DNA from: CAZIQY01 sp964541605
Lineage (GTDB): Bacteria; Desulfobacterota; Syntrophia; Syntrophales; UBA2185
Direction of reading: 5' to 3'
DNA length: 64,000 nucleotides
Assembly (NCBI GenBank): GCA_964541605.1
Contig: CAZIQY010000002.1
Coordinates: 13,825 to 77,824, forward strand
In this document: in pieces, positions 42,346 through 50,771 of the stretch
Position numbering within the stretch: the stretch's first letter is position 1
Layout: the number at the start of each line of letters is the position of its first letter
Notes under the pieces: generated by a model
Told to the model about the DNA's origin: nothing
The model's database searches: none
Seen by the model: the letters and a program-made list of their open reading frames with translations, nothing else
Program-made: the position numbers and the translations under genes

Positions 42346-42512
42346 TCGATGCCTTTCAATCCGGCTTCGGCAGCCTGATTATGGGTTTCAGCCTTCTGAC
42401 CATCGAAAACATGCTCATGATTGCCGTGGGCTACGGACTCCTATGGCTGGGTATAAGGAATATGAATACAACGTATTTTGTTAATCAAGTATTGAGGATA
42501 CAATTCCATTAA
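42342..42512 (+). pseudogene. truncated OadB-like beta subunit of a sodium-pump decarboxylase
   Basis: A 56-residue ORF starting at ATG 42342, overlapping the previous stop. The first 40 residues (FGSLIMGFSLLTIENMLMIAVGYGLLWLGIRN) match the N-terminus of OadB/GcdB, which normally runs to about 370-430 residues with about nine helices. After IRN the similarity ends and the frame stops 24 bases before the acs gene. A deletion that fused the start of the operon to acs would explain this. It could also be a functional small protein. Confidence 0.55.
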
Positions 42513-42536
42513 CGATAAAGGAGGGGGAGGTGGCAT

Positions 42537-44513
42537 ATGGAAGAAGCAGAAAAGATTGAGTTGAAGGAAGTTTATTCCGTACCCGAATGGGCAAGGCAGA
42601 AGGCGTACATCAAAGACAGGGATGAATATGAGAAGCTGTGGAATCGTTCTATTGAAGATCCCGATGTTTTCTGGTCGGAGATTGCCTCTGAGTACGTGGA
42701 CTGGTTCAGGAAGTGGGACTCCGTAGAGGACTATAACTTCGATGTGGGCGCCGGCCCTGTTTACGTGAAGTATTTCGAAGGCGGCAAGCTCAATGTTTCG
42801 TACAACTGTCTGGACAGGCACTTGAAAACGCGTGGGGATAAGGTTGCCATTCAGTGGGAGGGGAATGAACCGGGAGAAGACAGGGCCTATACCTATAGAG
42901 AACTTCATAATGAGGCGTGCAAGTTTGCCAATGTCCTCAAGTCGTTAGGCGTCAAGAAGGGCGACCGGGTATGTTTCTATCTTCCCATGATCCCTGAGCT
43001 TGCCATCGGGATGCTTGCCTGCACCCGTATCGGCGCCGTGCACGGTGTCGTCTTCGGGGGTTTTTCCGCCGACTCTCTGCGGGACAGAATTCTGGACAGC
43101 GGATCGAAGGTTCTGGTGACCTGTGACGGGACATTCCGGGGCGCCAAGGCCGTTCCCCAGAAAAGCAATGCCGATGAGGCGGCGAAGCCGTGCCCTTCCG
43201 TCGAGAGGGTCATCGTGGTGAAGAGGGTCGGCGAGAAGATTGCGTGCAGCATGCAGGCAGGCAGAGACCTCTGGTGGCATGAGGAGATGGCAAAGGCAAG
43301 CGGAGAGTGCGAGCCGGAATGGATGGACGCCGAGGATCCCCTTTATATCCTCTATACGTCAGGTTCCACGGGGAAGCCGAAGGGTGTCATGCACACTACC
43401 GGCGGGTATCTGGTGTACGTGGCCTACACGCACAGGATGATCTTCGACTACCATGAGGAAGACATCTTCTGGTGCACCGCGGACATCGGTTGGGTAACGG
43501 GTCACAGCTACATTTTGTATGGACCGCTGTGCAACGGCGCCACCTCGGTGATGTTTGAAGGCGTACCCAACTATCCCGATATGAGCCGTTTCTGGAAGGT
43601 GGTGGAGAAGTACAAGGTGACGATTTTCTATACAGCTCCCACGGCCATTCGTGCCATTGCCAAGGAGGGGAGCGAGTGGGTGAAGAAGGCGGACATATCC
43701 TCACTCAGGATCCTCGGTACGGTAGGTGAGCCGATCAATCCGGAGGCCTGGAACTGGTATCATCACAACATCGGGCGGGATGATCTCCCGATTGTGGATA
43801 CGTGGTGGCAGACGGAGACGGGAGGCATTCTTATCACCCCGCTGCCCGGCGCTATTGATCTCAAGCCCGGCAAGGCGACCGTTCCTTTTATGGGAGTATT
43901 CCCTGCCATTATCGATGAGTGGGGTGAGGAGATCATGGAGACGGTTGCGAGCGGTCCCCTGTGTATCAAGAAGCCCTGGCCGGGGATCATGCGCAGTGTC
44001 TATGGCGACCCCGGGAGGTTCCAGGAGACTTACTTTGTCCAGCGTCCCGGATTCTATTATACCGGTGACGGCGCCACCCGGGATGAGGTCGGATATTACC
44101 AGCTGATGGGTCGTATCGATGATGTCATCAATGTTTCCGGTCACAGACTGGGAACGGCGGAAATCGAGAGCGCCCTGGTTGCCCATGAGAAGGTGGCAGA
44201 GGCAGCCGTTGTCGGTTATCCCCATGACATCAAGGGTCAGTCCATCTATGCCTATGTGACTCTGAAGACGGGCGTGGAGAAATCGGAGACGTTGAAGAAG
44301 GAGCTGGTAGCGCATGTCAGGAACCTGATCGGCCCTATCGCGACGCCGGAGAAAATCCAGTGGGCCGATGGTTTGCCGAAGACCCGGAGCGGCAAGATCA
44401 TGAGAAGGATTTTGAGAAAGGTTGCAGCAAACGAGATCGGTGAACTGGGAGACACCACGACGCTCGCCGATCCTTCCGTTGTTGACGATATCGTGAAAAA
44501 TAGAGTGTTGTAA
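42537..44513 (+). CDS. acs: acetyl-CoA synthetase (AMP-forming) or close acyl-CoA synthetase
   Basis: A 658-residue ANL-superfamily enzyme making acyl-CoA from acid, ATP and CoA. The length and N-terminal EYEKLWNRSIEDPDVFWSEIA match acetyl-CoA synthetase. ATP motif LYTSGSTGKPKGVMHT, WCTADIGWVTGHSY, VDTWWQTETGG, the YTGDGATRDEVGYYQLMGRIDDVI hinge and the C-terminal acylatable lysine in RSGKIMRRILRK are present. A Trp in WWQTE lies at the substrate-limiting position of acetate-specific enzymes, favouring acetate over propionate. AGGAGGGGGAGG precedes the ATG. An ABM-domain gene follows after 19 bases. Confidence 0.93.
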   Translation: MEEAEKIELKEVYSVPEWARQKAYIKDRDEYEKLWNRSIEDPDVFWSEIASEYVDWFRKWDSVEDYNFDVGAGPVYVKYFEGGKLNVSYNCLDRHLKTRGDKVAIQWEGNEPGEDRAYTYRELHNEACKFANVLKSLGVKKGDRVCFYLPMIPELAIGMLACTRIGAVHGVVFGGFSADSLRDRILDSGSKVLVTCDGTFRGAKAVPQKSNADEAAKPCPSVERVIVVKRVGEKIACSMQAGRDLWWHEEMAKASGECEPEWMDAEDPLYILYTSGSTGKPKGVMHTTGGYLVYVAYTHRMIFDYHEEDIFWCTADIGWVTGHSYILYGPLCNGATSVMFEGVPNYPDMSRFWKVVEKYKVTIFYTAPTAIRAIAKEGSEWVKKADISSLRILGTVGEPINPEAWNWYHHNIGRDDLPIVDTWWQTETGGILITPLPGAIDLKPGKATVPFMGVFPAIIDEWGEEIMETVASGPLCIKKPWPGIMRSVYGDPGRFQETYFVQRPGFYYTGDGATRDEVGYYQLMGRIDDVINVSGHRLGTAEIESALVAHEKVAEAAVVGYPHDIKGQSIYAYVTLKTGVEKSETLKKELVAHVRNLIGPIATPEKIQWADGLPKTRSGKIMRRILRKVAANEIGELGDTTTLADPSVVDDIVKNRVL

Positions 44514-44532
44514 GAGCAATAGGAGGTGCATT

Positions 44533-44826
44533 ATGATTAGAGTAATGATCGAAAGGCGGTGCCAGCCCGGCAAAGAGAAGCAACTCCGGGATCTGTTGCT
44601 GGAATTGAGATCGGCTGCGATGAGGCAGCATGGCTACCTTACCGGCGAAACTCTTCGTGAGGCCGAAAACCCTTCAATTTTCATGGTCATCGGCACATGG
44701 ATCACACTCGAGGCATGGAAAGCGTGGCAGACGTCCAGACAGCGCCTGTTAATAGAAGAGATGATGGACTCCCTGCTCGCTGCCGAAAGAAAGGTTCGTG
44801 TTTTCCTTGAGGATGTCGAGGGATAA
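44533..44826 (+). CDS. antibiotic biosynthesis monooxygenase (ABM) domain protein
   Basis: A 97-residue dimeric alpha-beta barrel protein. IRVMIERRCQPGKEKQLRDLLLELRSAAMRQHGYLTGETL, then WITLEAWKAWQTSRQR, match the ABM fold. Such small proteins may be monooxygenases, but many are of unknown function in anaerobes. AGGAGGTG precedes ATG 44533, which lies 19 bases after acs, so the two are likely cotranscribed. Confidence 0.8.
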   Translation: MIRVMIERRCQPGKEKQLRDLLLELRSAAMRQHGYLTGETLREAENPSIFMVIGTWITLEAWKAWQTSRQRLLIEEMMDSLLAAERKVRVFLEDVEG

Positions 44827-44903
44827 TCCGTATCCATTCCCACACGACTGCGGAGAAGAGGCGATATGAATTTGACACACTATACAGAAAAAGGGGGGGC
44901 ATT

Positions 44904-45113
44904 ATGTCAGTATACAGCATTATCGAACTTGTGGGATCAAGTCCAACATCCTGGGAAGATGCTACTCGGCACGCCCTGGCAACCGCTTCCAAGACACTCG
45001 AAGATCTCAGAGTTGCAGAGGTTATAAAACAGGATGTGACTATTGAAAATGGGAAAATAACATCCTTCCGTGTAAGACTTAATCTCTCATTCAAGTATCG
45101 TGAACGTGCCTGA
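44904..45113 (+). CDS. dodecin family flavin-binding protein
   Basis: A 69-residue protein that in characterised relatives forms a hollow dodecamer storing flavins (or CoA). The whole length matches: YSIIELVGSSPTSWEDATRHALATASKTLEDLR, then VIKQDVTIENGKITSFRVRLNLSFKY. AAAGGGGG precedes the ATG. It lies 77 bases after the ABM gene; a hairpin follows it. Confidence 0.92.
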   Translation: MSVYSIIELVGSSPTSWEDATRHALATASKTLEDLRVAEVIKQDVTIENGKITSFRVRLNLSFKYRERA

Positions 45114-45146
45114 ACAATTCAGGTTCAATTCCAGGACCATGATAAA

Positions 45147-45170
45147 TAGAGGGGTCAAAAGACCCCTCTA
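45147..45170 (+). terminator. perfect hairpin after the dodecin gene
   Basis: TAGAGGGGTC and GACCCCTCTA pair perfectly around an AAAA loop. No T-run follows, so termination is uncertain; the remainder of the gap to 45504 (391 bases from the dodecin stop) shows no gene and is AT-rich near its end. Confidence 0.5.
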
Positions 45171-45504
45171 CGCTTGTAGAATCACCTCTCGGCATGTTTG
45201 TCCGTGGAAATATTATCTTGGGACCATGCATTTAAAAAACAAATGAAAAGTTTTCTTTTGCTTCAAACCTTTCGACTTCCGTCAATAACACAAATCTATA
45301 ACTTCCTGTCAGAAAACAGTTGACAGAAACCGTTTTGGATGGTAAGGAAGACGCGCAAAAAAACCAATTCGCCCACCAATATAGAGACCTTTGAGTAACG
45401 GCAATATGCCAAAAAGATTACAGTGTAAGTATAGTGTTTTATTTACTTTGCGGAATGGTTTTATTCAAGGGTTTCCTATTGACAATATCTTCAGGAGGTA
45501 GACT

Positions 45505-47184
45505 ATGTTTAATGAGAAGGAGTTGGAAAAGATCAAAGCCGGAAAAAAGAAATGGTCGGAAGGGACTCTGGCGAAGACCTTGAGCAAAGTCCCGGAAAAA
45601 AAGGCTTTTACCACATGGTCCGGAATCCCTGTCGAGACTCTCTATACCCCGGCGGAAGTTGTCGGTCTGGATTATGAGAGCAAAATCGGCTATCCCGGCG
45701 AGTATCCGTATACCCGCGGCGTTCAGCCCAACATGTTTCGGGGCAGGTTCTGGACCATGCGTCAGTATGCCGGATTCGGCAGCGCCAAGGAAACGAATGC
45801 CCGCTACCGTTATCTGTTAGGTCAGGGGCAGACGGGGTTGAGTGTCGCCTTTCATCTTCCCACCCAGGCGGGCTATGACAGCGATCATCCCCTGTCCATG
45901 GGCGAAGTAGGAAAGGTCGGCGCCGCCATCGACCATATCGGCGATGTTCGCATTCTGTTCGACCAGATCCCTCTGGACAAGGTTACAACGTCCATGACCG
46001 TCAACGCCGCAGCCACGGTGCTGCTTGCCATGTATCTCTCTGTCGCGGAAGAACAGGGAGGAAGCTATGACAAACTGGGTGGAACCATCCAGAACGACGT
46101 CCTCAAGGAAATCATCTGCCGTGGTCAGTATATTTTTCCCCCCAAACCGACCATGCGTCTCACCGTCGATCTGATCGAGTTCTGCCAGAAATATGTTCCC
46201 CGCTGGAACAGCATCAGCGTTAGCGGTTACCACATCCGCGAATCAGGCTCCACGGCCGCTCAGGAGATGGCCTTCACCATCGCTGACGGAATCGCTTATG
46301 CTGAAGCCTGTGTAGCAAGAGGCATCCCTGTAGATTCCTTTGCGCCAAGACTCTCTTTCTTCTTTAACGCCTTCACCGACGTCTTGGAAGAGGTGGCTAA
46401 ATTCCGGGCAGCAAGGCGCGTCTGGGCCAAAATCATGAAGGAAAGATTCGGCGCCAAGGACCCCCGTTCCATGATGCTTCGCTATCATGTGCAGACCGGC
46501 GGCGTTACCCTGACGGCACAGCAGCCGTTGAACAACATCGTCAGGGTTGGTCTCCAGACATTCGCCACCGCATTAGGCGGGAACCAGTCCCTCCATACGA
46601 ACTCGTATGACGAAGCCTTGTGTCTCCCCACCCAGGGCGCAGTGACCGTCGCCCTGCGAACGCAGCAGATTATTGCCGAGGAGAGCGGCGCCTGTGTGAC
46701 TGTCGATCCTCTGGCCGGATCTTACTATGTAGAATCTCTGACCGACAAGATCGAAGCGGAAATTGAAGATTACATCAAGAAGATTGACGCCATGGGTGGA
46801 ACCCTGATGGCAATCGAGCAGGGATACATTCAGAAGGAAATTCAGAACAGCGCTTACCTGTTCCAGAAGTCCATTGACTCCGGTGCGCGGGCATACGTAG
46901 GGGTGAACAAATATACCATGGAGGAGCCCCCTGTAACAGATCTCCTCAGAGTGGACATGAAAGTAGGCGAAGAAAAGGCCAAAGAACTGAAGGAATGGCG
47001 AGCCAAGCGCGATAATGCTGCCTGGAAGAAAGCTCTGGATAAGCTGCGTGCAGTCTCCAAGACAGACGAGAACGTAATGCCAACCGTTATCGAGGTAGTC
47101 AAGGCCGGGGCAACCGTAGGCGAGGTTTGTGACGTGTGGCGAGATGTATTCGGGCAGTATCGACCCAAGGAATTTATTTCATGA
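45505..47184 (+). CDS. methylmalonyl-CoA mutase, large (catalytic) subunit
   Basis: A 559-residue TIM-barrel subunit of a B12-dependent acyl-CoA mutase lacking the B12-binding domain, which is encoded separately next. Substrate residues of methylmalonyl-CoA mutase are seen: RFWTMRQYAGF (Tyr corresponding to Tyr89) and FPPKPTMRL (Arg corresponding to Arg207), together with LSVAFHLPTQAGYDSDHP, GTIQNDVLKE, SGYHIRESG, APRLSFFFNA and NQSLHTNSYDEAL. This two-part form is known from archaea and several anaerobes. It would interconvert methylmalonyl-CoA and succinyl-CoA. A related mutase substrate (ethylmalonyl or isobutyryl) is less likely because of the Tyr and Arg. AGGAGGT precedes the ATG. Confidence 0.9.
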   Translation: MFNEKELEKIKAGKKKWSEGTLAKTLSKVPEKKAFTTWSGIPVETLYTPAEVVGLDYESKIGYPGEYPYTRGVQPNMFRGRFWTMRQYAGFGSAKETNARYRYLLGQGQTGLSVAFHLPTQAGYDSDHPLSMGEVGKVGAAIDHIGDVRILFDQIPLDKVTTSMTVNAAATVLLAMYLSVAEEQGGSYDKLGGTIQNDVLKEIICRGQYIFPPKPTMRLTVDLIEFCQKYVPRWNSISVSGYHIRESGSTAAQEMAFTIADGIAYAEACVARGIPVDSFAPRLSFFFNAFTDVLEEVAKFRAARRVWAKIMKERFGAKDPRSMMLRYHVQTGGVTLTAQQPLNNIVRVGLQTFATALGGNQSLHTNSYDEALCLPTQGAVTVALRTQQIIAEESGACVTVDPLAGSYYVESLTDKIEAEIEDYIKKIDAMGGTLMAIEQGYIQKEIQNSAYLFQKSIDSGARAYVGVNKYTMEEPPVTDLLRVDMKVGEEKAKELKEWRAKRDNAAWKKALDKLRAVSKTDENVMPTVIEVVKAGATVGEVCDVWRDVFGQYRPKEFIS

Positions 47185-47203
47185 TGTGTGGAGGTGACTT
47201 ACA

Positions 47204-47605
47204 ATGGCAGAAAAGAAGATAAAAATTATCGTTGCAAAACCCGGGTTGGACGGCCATGATCGTGGGGCCAAGCTCCTGTCCCGTATCTTTGCTGAGGCCG
47301 GTATGGAAGTCGTCTACACCGGATTACGGCAGACACCGGAAATGATTGTCGAGGCAGCGCTTCAGGAAGATGCTGATGTTGTTGGTCTGAGCAGTCTTTC
47401 GGGCGTCCATAACTACTTCTTCCCGAAAGTGGTCGAGCTGCTGAAGGCAAAGAAGCTTGCAAATGTCCTGGTGGTTGGGGGCGGAATCATCCCGTTGGAA
47501 GACATCCCCGAACTGAAGAAGGCAGGAATAGCGGAAATATTCGGACCGGGAACGTCGACGGAAGTGATCGTTGATTTTATCAAATCGAACGTCCAGGCCA
47601 AGTAA
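47204..47605 (+). CDS. methylmalonyl-CoA mutase, small (B12-binding) subunit
   Basis: A 133-residue cobalamin-binding Rossmann domain. The cobalt-ligating His lies in GLDGHDRGAKL (DxHxxG motif), followed by VVGLSSLSG and VVGGGIIP for the nucleotide tail and FGPGTSTEVIVDFI at the end. It is the partner of the catalytic subunit encoded 19 bases upstream. A hairpin terminator follows. The MeaB chaperone gene starts about 135 bases downstream. Confidence 0.94.
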   Translation: MAEKKIKIIVAKPGLDGHDRGAKLLSRIFAEAGMEVVYTGLRQTPEMIVEAALQEDADVVGLSSLSGVHNYFFPKVVELLKAKKLANVLVVGGGIIPLEDIPELKKAGIAEIFGPGTSTEVIVDFIKSNVQAK

Positions 47606-47650
47606 TAAGACGCATCCTGCCGTCTGTAGCAGGATAAACGGTTAAAAATA

Positions 47651-47685
47651 GCAGGGGGGGCTGTGTATCGCCTCCCCTGCCTTTC
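47651..47685 (+). terminator. hairpin between mutase small subunit and meaB
   Basis: GCAGGGG pairs with CCCCTGC, extended by flanking G/C bases, followed by CTTTC. It could be a partial terminator that lowers meaB expression relative to the mutase subunits. Confidence 0.55.
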
Positions 47686-47740
47686 AACATGATAACCGGA
47701 CGGCTTTCCGAATGCCGGTTATTAAACTGAGCAAGAATCC

Positions 47741-48700
47741 ATGACCATGAATTACGCAGATGAAATCCTCAAGGGGTCTCCACTGGCCGTGTCGCGAGTG
47801 ATCTCCTGGCTTGAAAATGAGGATGATCGGGCCCGCTCCTGCATAGAAGAAATTTACCCCCACACAGGAAATGCTTATATCGTGGGAATCACCGGATCTC
47901 CAGGTACGGGAAAAAGCACCCTTACAGACGGTTTGACCTGGCAGATGCGTCAAAGAGATCTAACCGTGGGGATTGTTGCCGTCGATCCGTCGAGTCCCTT
48001 CACGGGAGGCGCCTTACTGGGTGACAGGATTCGCATGACCCGTCATAGTGAAGATCCGGGTGTTTTCATGCGCAGCATGGCTACTCGTGGCGCTCTGGGC
48101 GGTCTGGCCCAATTTACTCAGGGAGCGACAAAGGTCCTGGACGCTTCCGGCAAGAATATCATCATTATCGAAACGGTTGGCGTGGGGCAGGACGAAGTGG
48201 ATATCATGCGTGTTGCCGATACTACATGCGTCGTGCTGGTTCCGGGACTGGGGGATGTCATCCAGAGCATGAAAGCAGGAATCATGGAAATTGCTGACGT
48301 TTATATGATCAACAAATCCGATCAGCCGGGAGCCGATCAACTCTACTCCGAGGTGATGTTCCGGGTCGATCAGGACGTACATATGAAGAAGCGGAAGTGG
48401 GTGCCGCCGGTCGTCAAAACCGTCGCCGTGGAGGGCAAGGGGGAAGACGATCTCCTGGATGCCATCATGTCACACCGGAAATATTTGGAAGAATCCGGTG
48501 ATTTCATGGTAAAACGGCGCGAACGCACCCGCCAGGAAACCCTTCAGATGATTCACCATGAACTCTTTCGTGTGATTCGCCAGCGCCTTGACAGAAACAG
48601 CCGGATCGAAGTGATGGTGGGGGCGATTATGGAACACAAGGTAAATCCCTATAAGATTGTGGAAAAAGTCGTCAGCGAGTGGCTTCCTGCATCAAAGTAA
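47741..48700 (+). CDS. meaB: methylmalonyl-CoA mutase-associated GTPase MeaB
   Basis: A 319-residue G3E-type GTPase (ArgK/MeaB). P-loop GSPGTGKST, VDPSSPFTGGALLGDRIRM, ETVGVGQDE and the base-recognising NKSD are all present. MeaB protects the mutase and controls B12 loading and exchange. It follows the two mutase subunit genes on the same strand. Start at ATG 47741 (or 47747). Confidence 0.95.
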   Translation: MTMNYADEILKGSPLAVSRVISWLENEDDRARSCIEEIYPHTGNAYIVGITGSPGTGKSTLTDGLTWQMRQRDLTVGIVAVDPSSPFTGGALLGDRIRMTRHSEDPGVFMRSMATRGALGGLAQFTQGATKVLDASGKNIIIIETVGVGQDEVDIMRVADTTCVVLVPGLGDVIQSMKAGIMEIADVYMINKSDQPGADQLYSEVMFRVDQDVHMKKRKWVPPVVKTVAVEGKGEDDLLDAIMSHRKYLEESGDFMVKRRERTRQETLQMIHHELFRVIRQRLDRNSRIEVMVGAIMEHKVNPYKIVEKVVSEWLPASK

Positions 48701-48893
48701 GTCTCCGCTTTTTTTATACCTGAAACCTTGATGATATCCGCCATGCGGAAGCTTATCCAATTTTTCTTTTTCCGCCTTCCAGCATTTTCCTTATGTAAAA
48801 GCCTCTTCCTTCCATCTGGAATTCAAGCAAATATTTTTCGTTATGAATGAACATATCGAATGTTTTGAAAAAAACGTCTGGGGTGAGTATTGG

Positions 48894-49532
48894 CTACCAC
48901 GGGATGCTCGCAACTTCCTGTGGTTTTGGGTTTAATGTATCTTCGTTGGCAAAATCATGAAGAGACAGATCCTTCACCTCGTTGCCGAAATGAGAAAATT
49001 TTTCCTTCAACATTTCCACAAACAATCTGACGGTTATGGAAAAGCACAAACGGTCGGAGAAATCGTACGACCGGGTATGTCTGCTCACATCATAGACGAC
49101 GTCCCGCAGCAGTTGCCTCGAAACGGCATCCCTGTTCCGATCCAGAATGAGTCCGTTCATACTGAGGGCCAGCACTTTTATATGATAGCTGATCACGCCT
49201 CCTCTTTCTTCTCTGAAATCGGGATGATCATCAAGATATGATTTGTCTTCCAGAAAAGGGATGATCTCGGGAATGTCATTCAGAGACTTCCTTTCAAACC
49301 ACTGATCAAAAGTGGGCAGCAGCGAGACATATACCGCTCTCCCATACCCGCCGAAGCCGGAAATATCAAAGCCTACATAATAATGACGGTATTTCAGGTA
49401 TCTTTCCTGAAGTTTATTCCCGTTGCCATTTCCACCATCCCTCAAAACGGTCTTTTCAACGTCTGCCAAACGGAAGAACTCCTTTTGAAAATTTTTTGTA
49501 AGTGCCGGAAGGAATAAATCACGCGGACACAA
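48894..49532 (-). CDS. hypothetical protein
   Basis: A 212-residue ORF lying alone on the minus strand between meaB and sdhC. It has no signal peptide, membrane segment or recognised motif. Notable stretches are the tyrosine-rich YLKYRHYYVGFDISGFGGYGRAVY and an Arg/Asp-rich VYDVSRHTRSYDFSDRL. Composition (balanced charges, regular hydrophobics) looks like a real folded protein. I do not recognise it and propose no function. Confidence 0.55.
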   Translation of the reverse strand: MCPRDLFLPALTKNFQKEFFRLADVEKTVLRDGGNGNGNKLQERYLKYRHYYVGFDISGFGGYGRAVYVSLLPTFDQWFERKSLNDIPEIIPFLEDKSYLDDHPDFREERGGVISYHIKVLALSMNGLILDRNRDAVSRQLLRDVVYDVSRHTRSYDFSDRLCFSITVRLFVEMLKEKFSHFGNEVKDLSLHDFANEDTLNPKPQEVASIPW

Positions 49533-50009
49533 GCCCCATTGCCATCTCCCGGTGACTGAAGGTTGCTTCTATGGCAATGACATGCCAAGCCGCACACCTT
49601 CCGGTACTGAAAAAGCGAAAGGCATTATTTCAGCACAAGGTCTTCAGGGTGATTCTGGAGAAAATGCGGGATACGTGTCCGTTAAAAAAATGTTTTCGCA
49701 GCTATCGGTAATATTTTGTCATCGAGATCCATGAAAGCTGCGCAGGCGACATCAACGACCGGCTCCTTTCTAAAGGCTACGCATTTAGTGAAACATGAAT
49801 AAAGGGAATCAACAGTTACCGTTTTCCCCTTTATGGCACTTGCTTTACACTATTCTCACGAAAATTTCAATACGCTATGAAAAATTTTTTTATGTAACCA
49901 ACCTGCGGGAAAAAATGTCATTTCGATGGAACGAAGCGAGTGATAACTCTTCAATAATATTGAAAATGTTTTCCCCCATATTTCCGGGAAAAATTCTTAT
50001 TGAATTGCC
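49533..50009. other. intergenic region upstream of sdhC
   Basis: A stretch of about 480 bases (558 to the sdhC start) with no supported gene. Short open frames here lack ribosome sites. It ends in the sigma-70-like promoter listed next. Confidence 0.5.
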
Positions 50010-50038
50010 TTGACAGAATGGAAAACTTTTTCTATATA
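50010..50038 (+). promoter_or_regulatory. sigma-70-type promoter of sdhCAB
   Basis: An exact -35 box TTGACA (50010-50015), a 17-base spacer and TATATA (50033-50038). The sdhC ATG is about 50 bases further, after GAGAGGAGG. Confidence 0.65.
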
Positions 50039-50090
50039 CGTCACGAACCGAAAGGTTACTTTTGTCATATTATAGAGAGGAGGCATAAAG

Positions 50091-50759
50091 ATGGGATTTT
50101 TAAGTAGTACAGTAGGCAGGAAGATTATTATGGCAATCACAGGTTTTTTACTGATATTGTTCCTGTGTGTTCATCTTCTTGGCAATTCTTTTATTTACTT
50201 CAATATGATCAACGCTTACGGCCAAAAACTGCATAGTGTGCCGCCGCTGGTATGGGCGGCCCGGATCGGCATGGTGATTTTGTTTGCCCTGCATATTTAT
50301 TTCGGCATTACGCTCACCCTGGAGAACAATGCAGCAAGGCCACAGGCATACACGGTGAAAAAGAGTCTCCGTGCAACGTTCGCAGGTAAGACAATGATCT
50401 GGACGGGGCTCGTGATAGCTGCATTTCTCATCTATCACATTCTTCACTTCGCCATGAAGGTTACTAATCCGGATATATCACACGATCTCGATGAATTGGA
50501 TCGCGATGATGTGTTCAAAATGATCGTGCTCAGTTTGCAAAATGTTCTTATAGCAGGTGTTTATATTATTGCACTGATTGCTGTTTTTCTTCATCTGTTC
50601 CACGGTATACAGAGCTTCATACAGACCTTCGGACTCAATAGCGACGCATCGATTCCTGTCGTTGAAAAGACCGGGAAAGGAATCGCATTTATCATGTTCT
50701 TGGGGTATTTGTCAATTCCGGTTGCAATCGTATTAGGCATATTAAAATATACAGGATAG
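50091..50759 (+). CDS. sdhC: succinate dehydrogenase/fumarate reductase cytochrome b subunit (b558 family)
   Basis: A 222-residue membrane anchor with five helices, the fused single-subunit type of class B complexes (as in Bacillus, Wolinella or Geobacter). His residues for two hemes are present in helices I (FLCVHLLGN), II (FALHIYFGI), III (YHILHF) and IV (FLHLFHGIQS). It starts the sdhCAB operon at ATG 50091 with GAGGAGG upstream. In anaerobes such complexes may run as fumarate reductase or, with energy input, as succinate dehydrogenase; the direction cannot be read from sequence. Confidence 0.93.
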   Translation: MGFLSSTVGRKIIMAITGFLLILFLCVHLLGNSFIYFNMINAYGQKLHSVPPLVWAARIGMVILFALHIYFGITLTLENNAARPQAYTVKKSLRATFAGKTMIWTGLVIAAFLIYHILHFAMKVTNPDISHDLDELDRDDVFKMIVLSLQNVLIAGVYIIALIAVFLHLFHGIQSFIQTFGLNSDASIPVVEKTGKGIAFIMFLGYLSIPVAIVLGILKYTG

Positions 50760-50771
50760 GGGGGATGAATC

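Noticed and set aside
43701..44573. 290-codon minus-strand frame opposite acs
   Set aside because: Shadow of the acs coding sequence.
49552..50013. Two small plus-strand ORFs before sdhC
   Set aside because: No ribosome sites, unusual composition, and one runs into the sdh promoter.
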